This document shows positions 58,086 to 64,000 of a stretch of 64,000 nt of DNA, one piece after another. Source of the DNA: Linnemannia elongata (lineage: Eukaryota > Mortierellomycota > Mortierellomycetes > Mortierellales > Mortierellaceae); the NCBI GenBank assembly GCA_036320915.1, contig JAXBDG010000007.1, positions 1-64,000 of the forward strand, written 5' to 3'. The first letter of the stretch is position 1, and each line of letters starts with the position of its first letter. The notes beneath the pieces are model-generated. The model was not told the origin of the DNA. It saw nothing but the letters and a program-made list of their open reading frames with translations, and searched no databases. The translations under genes were made by a program, and so were the position numbers.

Positions 58086-60449
58086 CTATTCCCGCGGTTC
58101 CATTCGAGGCGATGAATGGGGTGTAGGAAGAGACCGTCCAAGACTGCCTATGCTCGACTCACTGTCCTCACTCGTCCTGGGTTTGGCCCATCCACCACTC
58201 CCCGACGGAACAGCCAATGACAATGTCGCCGTTGGCAGAGTCGAGTATGTCGATCCTGGAATAAGCGTCGACTGACTAGACACCGCGTCCGTTGCTCCCC
58301 CATACCCACGACTACCCAGAGGTCTCACTGGAGGTTGGCCATATCCTGTCTGTGGCGCTGTTACCAGTCTCTCGTACACGGGTTCACTGTAGACTTCATG
58401 GATGCCATCTCCCGGAGTGTTCGCATACGGCACTACATCAAACGAACAATAGGAGAAAAAAAGTGTGAGTTACGCGCAACAACCCAGAGCGATATAGGAA
58501 TACAACGTTATTGAAAAGCACACTTACGAAACCATAGCCACCAGGATGGACCCATGATTCCTTTCCAATTGGCGTTCCAGGAACCTCGATCCCACAAGCT
58601 CTCGCCGGGCTGTACCAAAACGACATTGAACCTGGGAGGTGGGACTCCGGACGAATACATCGATGCAGGGTTCACATTCCTGTACAGAACGCGAATAAAG
58701 GTGCTCCTGGCATTCTGTAGTGATTCGATGGTGGTCCGGTTGTTGAGAATATAATTCGTATGGGCCGCTGTCAGGGGCATGGTAAACACAACCAGGAAAA
58801 ACGATAGCACAGTAATCACTGCCCACTGCATATCAAAAACGCAGTCAGATGGGTACTGACGTTCGTCCGGTTGCATCCATGCGAAAAGGCTGTTCTGCTC
58901 ACATCGAGAATAGGCCGTAACAAGGATCGGAGTAGTGGTGCCGATGACCCAGATCGCCAGCAATGAGGCATACAAGATGAAGAGGTAAAAGAATTTCAAG
59001 TTGTTGTATCCAATGCAGCTGTTGACCCATGGGCAATGGTGATCCATCCTGAGCACACATTGGTCGCATTCCTTGCAGTGATGGCAGCGGTCCGGCTTGA
59101 CAATCTGACACAGGTCGCACCAACGGGGGCTGCCGTCCTTCTTGGAGATGCTCAGAGTCGCAGCAGGCGCCCCGTGTGCCGCTTCGATATCCTGCGATCG
59201 TCCCTGTCCCTGTCTATCTGTGCTATTGAGCAAAGTTGACTGGTTCAAGGCTTGGTATCTTGAGAACAATGTTGACTGGTCGCCTGATTGTGTCGAAGGT
59301 AGCAGCGGCGTAGTATCGCTGACAGGCTGATGCGTAGAATGGCTATTGTTGTTCCTGCTCGAATTAGAGGCGTCTCCTTTTCCTGCAGGTTGTGCCCGGT
59401 ATGGGGTCGTAGTAGGAGGGACAGGAGGAAGTGGATTCCGTTTCGGCGGCTGTAATAGGAAAAAAAAGGCGATGACAATTAATTCCTGCAATTCCTGACT
59501 ACTTTCTTTCGTGCCAAGAAAAAAAAGTTCTGAACAATGAAAGTGATCGAGATGTCTCTTGAAGTGGACAGTTCACTTGCCTTCAAGGGGCTACCTGGGT
59601 TATTAAATATAGTGCGGGCATATGATACATAGAAGAGCAGTGCAAGCACATTGAACACGCCCAAGTAGATTCCTAATAAAAAGCGTTGAAAGTCAATATG
59701 TCCATAGGCGATTGTCGATCAGTTCCCGCTTTGCGCAGTTTTGCTCCGTTTTCATTATCCATGTCATCCTCTAATTGCTGCTGAATTGTATACCTGCTTG
59801 AATGGGCTGGTTGAGAAAATGCTGAATATAATCAACTATGAAGCGCAATGACATGAAAAGGGGTGAAGGAAAAAAGGTCAGAAGACTGTCGACGATGGTT
59901 GGACAATCGACGACGAGTCAGTGCGCCCTGAAAGAAGGAATTAAAGCGGCGACGACAACAACAACAGCGACAACAGGCGATTGACTTACAGCAGAGACGG
60001 AAATTGTAGACGTAGACGATATAGCCCACCAGCGAGCCCAAGGCAATTGGCAGTAGCCGTACGACAAGGTCAGAAAAAAAGCTCGAGTCGGAAGAACTGC
60101 GGCGACCAGACCGGTCGTTATTATTGGTATTGTTGTTGTCTTGGTTGTTGTTCCGGAGAGAGTCGTTTGCTGCCAGGGTAGCAGCGAGCTGTCCTGCGGT
60201 CATGGTGGTGAATGCGCTGGATGAAGATCCAGTCATGGTGGTGTTTGGGGCCAAGGCTGACGGGTGGACCTTGTAGCCACCAATCTCTAGTGCAACTGCT
60301 CCTGATGATGTGGTTGTTGTTGTTGACTGTGTTGCTGTCGGAATGGCGGGTGTAGCAGCAGTAGTTGTTGTGGTAGTAGGTGGGGCAACGGTCCTGTAGG
60401 GTTTATTGTCGAGTCCGTTGCCCTGTGCAGGAGGATGCAGGCCAGACAT
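58086..60449 (-). CDS. DHHC-type protein S-palmitoyltransferase
   Basis: Integral membrane enzyme that attaches palmitate to cysteines of target proteins. Exons: 60449-59990, 59835-59794, 59672-59581, 59449-58528 and 58432-58086 (620 residues). An extended Thr/Asn-rich N-terminus (about 1-125) precedes TM1 (VVRLLPIALGSLVGYIVYVY) and TM2 (IYLGVFNVLALLFYVSYA). The zinc-binding cysteine-rich domain follows, with CDLCQIVKPDRCHHCKECDQ, CVLRMDHHCPWVNSCIGYNN and catalytic DHHC at about 334-337. Then come KFFYLFILYASLLAIWVIG, WAVITVLSFFLVVFTMP and the TTxE motif NNRTTIESLQ. The C-tail is Ser/Pro-rich and disordered. Layout is nearest Pfa3/zDHHC2-15-20-like enzymes, but the exact orthologue is not decided. 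Intron 3 begins GCAAGT (GC-AG). Phase closes throughout. Confidence 0.93.
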
Positions 60450-60940
60450 GGCCGTGTTTATTGCAGGTAGTCGCGACTGAGACAGGCGGGTGTGAGGAAG
60501 TGAGGTGGTGGGAAGAAGAAGGGGCAGGAGGAATAGAGGAGGAACGAGAGTGAGTGTTTGGGCTGAAAATAAACAATAAACGGCGAAAAGAGAGAGAGAG
60601 AGTGAGTGAGGGCAGGAAGGAGGGAAGGGGGTGCAGCCAAAAAGAAAAATGGAAGAGAAGAAAGGGGTGAAACAAAATCAAGGTGTCTGGTATGGTATGG
60701 TTTGGTGTGGTATGGGAAATGTAAGGAAAGGAAAAGCAGCAGACTGACTGGCTGACTGACGGACTGACAGACTGCAGGCAAAAAAAAAAAAAAAAAAAAA
60801 GATGAGATGACAAACACACACAAAAAAAAACAAGATTTATCGTTCCACTAGTCAAGTGTGTGTGTGAGTGTGTGGACTGTGCGATGGTTCATCAGCAAAA
60901 ACACATTCACACGCGTGCGTAGACAAGGCTGAGAAAACAT
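60450..60940. other. DHHC gene leader and RAD54B-like 3' flank
   Basis: GA-rich on plus (CT-rich in gene sense), with TGAC/GACT tetranucleotide iterations at about 60741-60775, a 20-base A run (60781-60800) and GTGTGTGTGAGTGTGTG near 60856. No gene seen. Confidence 0.5.
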
Positions 60941-63900
60941 TCAAGTATCCTCTTCAGTTGCAGTCATCGTCGATGATGCAGCAGATCGGAGGAAGACAAA
61001 ACTGACAACACCACCCTCGCCGATCCGTCCTCCTTCTACCTTCACATCCTGGTCATCGTTATCCTCCCCGCTCTCCTCAGAGTCATCCTCCTCCTCCTGG
61101 TCACTCTCAGCAGTAGTTTGCTGTTGCTGTTGCTTAGAGCTCGACTTGTTTGTAAGCACCTTCCATAAGATCCGATCTCGCACAGACACCTCCGGCTCAA
61201 TAGGATCCTTGCCCTCCCGTCGAACCATTTTCCTCCAAGAATCCACCTCAACATGTGTCCATTCCTTCAGCAACTCCTTCTTGACCTGTTCTGCTGAGGG
61301 TTCTTGTAAGAAACAAGCCCGTTCGCCTCGATTTCTCATACCGGGTGTCACAGCGCGGGCATGTGCTGACGCGGTAAAGGTGGAACTGGAGGTAGCGCAA
61401 TCGCAGCTCAAAAGTGAATGAGTCAAGCACGTCTCATCCTCATGAAACGTAAACAGGTCCCTCAACTCTTCCTTCGAAAACTTGTCCAGGCGCTCTGTTG
61501 CCTTGCCATCCTATGTACGCGTTTGCAAATGAAGGAAAAAAAAGAGGTGATTGGTGATACAAATTAGGATAGACCTGATCTGGTGCACAAGAACACAAGA
61601 ACACACGCAAACAGCGCAAACACGGAGAAGAAAACAAAGAGAAGAGGAGGAACTAGACATGGAAGTGAAAAAGGGGGGTTGAGCATGGTTCGTACCATGA
61701 GGGCGTCACTGAGTCCGATCTTGGTCATTTGTCGCTGGTACATTTTCTCTTCAATAGTGCCAGATCTATGGTCACGAAGCAAAAAAAAAAAAAAACAAGG
61801 GTAAGTCGTAACAATAGGTGCACAATGCGAGGGAACAATGACAACCGCTCTAAGCCGAAACCAAGTCAGGGGTCACTTACAGGAGTAAGCGGTAGATGAA
61901 GACGGGTCGCTGTTGACCCTCCCTGTGAATACGAGCCATTGCTTGCTGGTCCACGCTTGGATTCCTACAATAACAGTTCGCAACGAAGGTTGGGATGTGA
62001 GGGATTACTCAGTTGAACCACGTTTACTCACAGACCTTGATTAAAGCCTATTGCTTACCATTCGATATCAAACATGATCTATATCATATCACGAGGTTGG
62101 AGATACCAGAAGGGTTAGCATGGACGAAAGAAACCAGCGCAGTCGGCATAGTACTGGACAATAGCATTATGGAATGGTGAAACTCACCAGTCGAGACGCT
62201 CCGATCAGGTTCAAACCGACGCCACCAGATTTCGCGCTAAGCAAAAACACAACTTTTGGAACAAACGGGATGTTATTAGTAGGTTTATAACACGTGTCGG
62301 TTTGATATCAGCGTGAAGTGCGGCAACTAGTTTTTGCTTACACTGTTGGCAAGCTGGGGAATTGAACTTGTCTACCAGCTCTTGACGCTTCTGAGAAGGT
62401 GTAGATCTAATAGCAATAAGCAAAAACACCAGTCAGTGATGGCACAAACAGCAAGCATAAGCATGAAGCTCACAATGCCATGACGATACATACCCATCAA
62501 GACGAAAAAACTTGTACTGGCGTTGCGTGCACATGTCTTGCAAGATATCAAGGGTTTGGGTGAAGTTTGACACCAAGACGACGCGCTCAGATGTACTCTC
62601 CCTAAGAGACTGTAGCAACGAGTCAACAAAGCTCAGTTTTCCTATGGCGTATGGTTTGGACCGATCAAAAGAAAAGCGTTAGCTGGCGATGCAGGCTCTC
62701 AGTGTTTGCTGCTGTAGTTCCTACAATCCACCACCCGACTTACCTCCGATCCATGAACTATCTGGGCAATCTGCATGGTTTTGTTGGATCATAGATTTGA
62801 TACCACTGTAAAGTCCTGTCGCTTCAGCGTCGTCCTCTTGCTACAAAGTAAAAATGGAAGGACTCAGTAATGGTTGACTGCAGCATCATAAAAGAGCTTT
62901 CCTAATGGTGTTCTAGATGACTGTATACCTCTGAAGAATCCAAAACAAGTCGCGGTGAGTTGCATAGCTTTCGTAAAGCGATGATGCAACCTAGATGTCG
63001 GGTACCATCCATAGACAGGCAGCTCTTGAGAAACGGCGAATCAAGCATATGGCGGTAGATTGCCCGCTGAAGCATAGAGGGGCGGCAAAATACAACCGCT
63101 TCAGCTAAACAAGAAATGATACAGCAAGGAGGGCAAAGTTAGAAGTTGTTGAAAGTCTACCCACCTTCCATGTCGCCACTTCAACTCACACAGGAAGACG
63201 TATTTCGTGTACATTTTGGTGGGAGGAACTCGTCGTTCACTTTGGCTGTTCGTCGAAGAATAAATAGTCCAGTCAATCGCGTAAGCTATTGGGTACAGAG
63301 GAGATGATCGTTTGTTAGTTTGACACCAGAATTTGAAGGGGTCTTGGAAGTCAGATGACTGGCAAATGGCTTCTACCTCTCGCGATCTATTGGATGAAGT
63401 AAACAGGAGCTCGTTAGTTCACGGCATGTCATGTTATCGACGGGCATATCATTATCCCAACGGAAACAAACACGGTACCTCTCTAGACCCAAGGCGGCCT
63501 CTGCTTTGGAACAATCGGGTTGTCTCGAACGGACGATCGGATCCTCAAACACTTTCTTGAACAGGCCATAGTTGTCAAACAATCCAGGGTTGACAAAGTC
63601 AATCATTGCAAAGAACTCTCCCAAGTCGTTCTGGATCGGTGTGCCTGTCAGTATGATCCTCCTTTTGGTAGACAGCGAGCGAATAGCCTGGGCAGTCTTG
63701 ATATTTGCCGTCTTCAACCTGTGTCCCTCGTCGCAGACAATAAGATCCAAATTCACGTTCTTAATCTCTTCCTGCACAGTTCTCAACTAGAAGTTTCGGA
63801 TACAAATTGAAGCTGGGATCGTGAGATATATGATCGCGCGCACAAACATTGTTAAATTGTACAGGGAGCTGATCAGAGGCGGTACCTTTTCGTATCCGAT

Positions 63901-64000
63901 GATCATGACGGAAAACACCTTGCCCAGAGTAAAGTCTGTGATGGATGACTTAGAATCCACAGCGAGTACGCGAAGTCGTTCTGTTCCCAGCCATTTCCTA
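60941..64000 (-). CDS. RAD54B/Rdh54-type SNF2 DNA translocase (C-terminal 599 residues; 5' end beyond window)
   Basis: Swi2/Snf2 ATPase that remodels Rad51-DNA filaments in homologous recombination. Visible exons: 64000-63886 (partial), 63786-63479, 63386-63377 (10-nt microexon), 63285-63213, 63104-62929, 62840-62744, 62641-62494, 62406-62342, 62252-62188, 62078-62059, 61964-61881, 61765-61696 and 61510-60941. Motifs: [28 protein letters not shown], the Rad54-type [20 protein letters not shown], then [48 protein letters not shown] and [22 protein letters not shown], then [12 protein letters not shown]. Wording is closer to RAD54B/Rdh54 than RAD54. The 190-codon last exon has an acidic Glu/Asp/Ser tract near the end. 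Walker A (motif I) lies outside the window. Confidence 0.93.

Noticed and set aside
1..64000. CRISPR array, bacterial operon, prophage, rRNA or complete transposon
   Set aside because: No spaced direct repeats of CRISPR type, no terminal inverted repeats with transposase, no integrase and no rRNA sequence were seen. All protein genes are eukaryotic with spliceosomal introns, apart from the unspliced poly-Q gene.

Overview
The window looks like nuclear chromosomal DNA of a filamentous early-diverging fungus, most likely Mortierellomycotina. The genes are eukaryotic and rich in short introns (usually 60-150 nt, GTAAGT/GTATGT-like donors, TAG/CAG acceptors). The core proteins are fungal (Rho1, plasma-membrane H+-ATPase, Uso1, Ima1, Nup49/58). 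The window also encodes a cobalamin-dependent methylmalonyl-CoA mutase, which Dikarya generally lack but Mortierella-type fungi have. Intergenic DNA carries long A/T homopolymers and strongly strand-biased CT tracts. The lineage call is an inference.

Layout. 1-3570 is an almost gene-free pyrimidine-rich block, followed by a 37-bp minisatellite and about 2.5 kb with no recognisable gene. 6.3-8.8 kb holds the FG-nucleoporin Nup58/Nup49 (minus). 8.8-11.4 kb is a long CT-rich leader of rho1 (plus, 11.45-13.02 kb), and COP9 signalosome subunit 6 follows (plus, 13.5-15.5 kb). 15.9-18.05 kb carries a tandem pair of small lineage-restricted membrane proteins (minus). 18.4-19.7 kb is a broken WD40-repeat gene (plus). 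20.1-23.5 kb is the PMA1-type proton ATPase (minus), and 25.8-27.8 kb a poly-Q single-pass membrane protein (minus). 28.4-31.1 kb is a mitochondrial glutamate-carrier-like protein (plus), convergent with a NIPSNAP homologue (minus, 31.4-33.9 kb). 34.3-38.1 kb is the inner-nuclear-membrane protein Ima1/NET5, and 38.4-42.4 kb the Golgi tether Uso1/p115 (both plus). 43.0-46.4 kb is mitochondrial methylmalonyl-CoA mutase (plus), convergent with a four-TM COPI-associated/Tvp15-like protein (minus). 48.7-51.3 kb is mitochondrial aspartate aminotransferase (minus). A divergent tRNA pair (Val-AAC, Arg-CCU) lies at 53.4-53.7 kb. 53.9-57.1 kb is a membrane-anchored amidohydrolase with a duplicated domain (minus), 58.1-60.4 kb a DHHC palmitoyltransferase (minus), and 60.9 kb to the right edge the C-terminal 599 residues of a RAD54B/Rdh54-type SNF2 translocase (minus).

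There is no operon-like system. The genes are housekeeping neighbours, with mitochondrial metabolism (carrier, MCM, AAT, NIPSNAP) and the secretory/nuclear membrane (Uso1, Tvp15-like, DHHC, Ima1) well represented. All exon models below were joined by hand from splice signals, reading phase and remembered family similarity. Every full-length model closes in frame.

The least ordinary items are: the amidohydrolase, whose second half looks like a copy that has lost its metal ligands; the tandem small membrane proteins, one with a Cys/His/Gln tail; two 10-nt microexons; three well-supported GC-AG introns; the WD40 relic with stop codons at conserved Trp positions; and TGAC/GTCA repeat clusters upstream of two unrelated genes.
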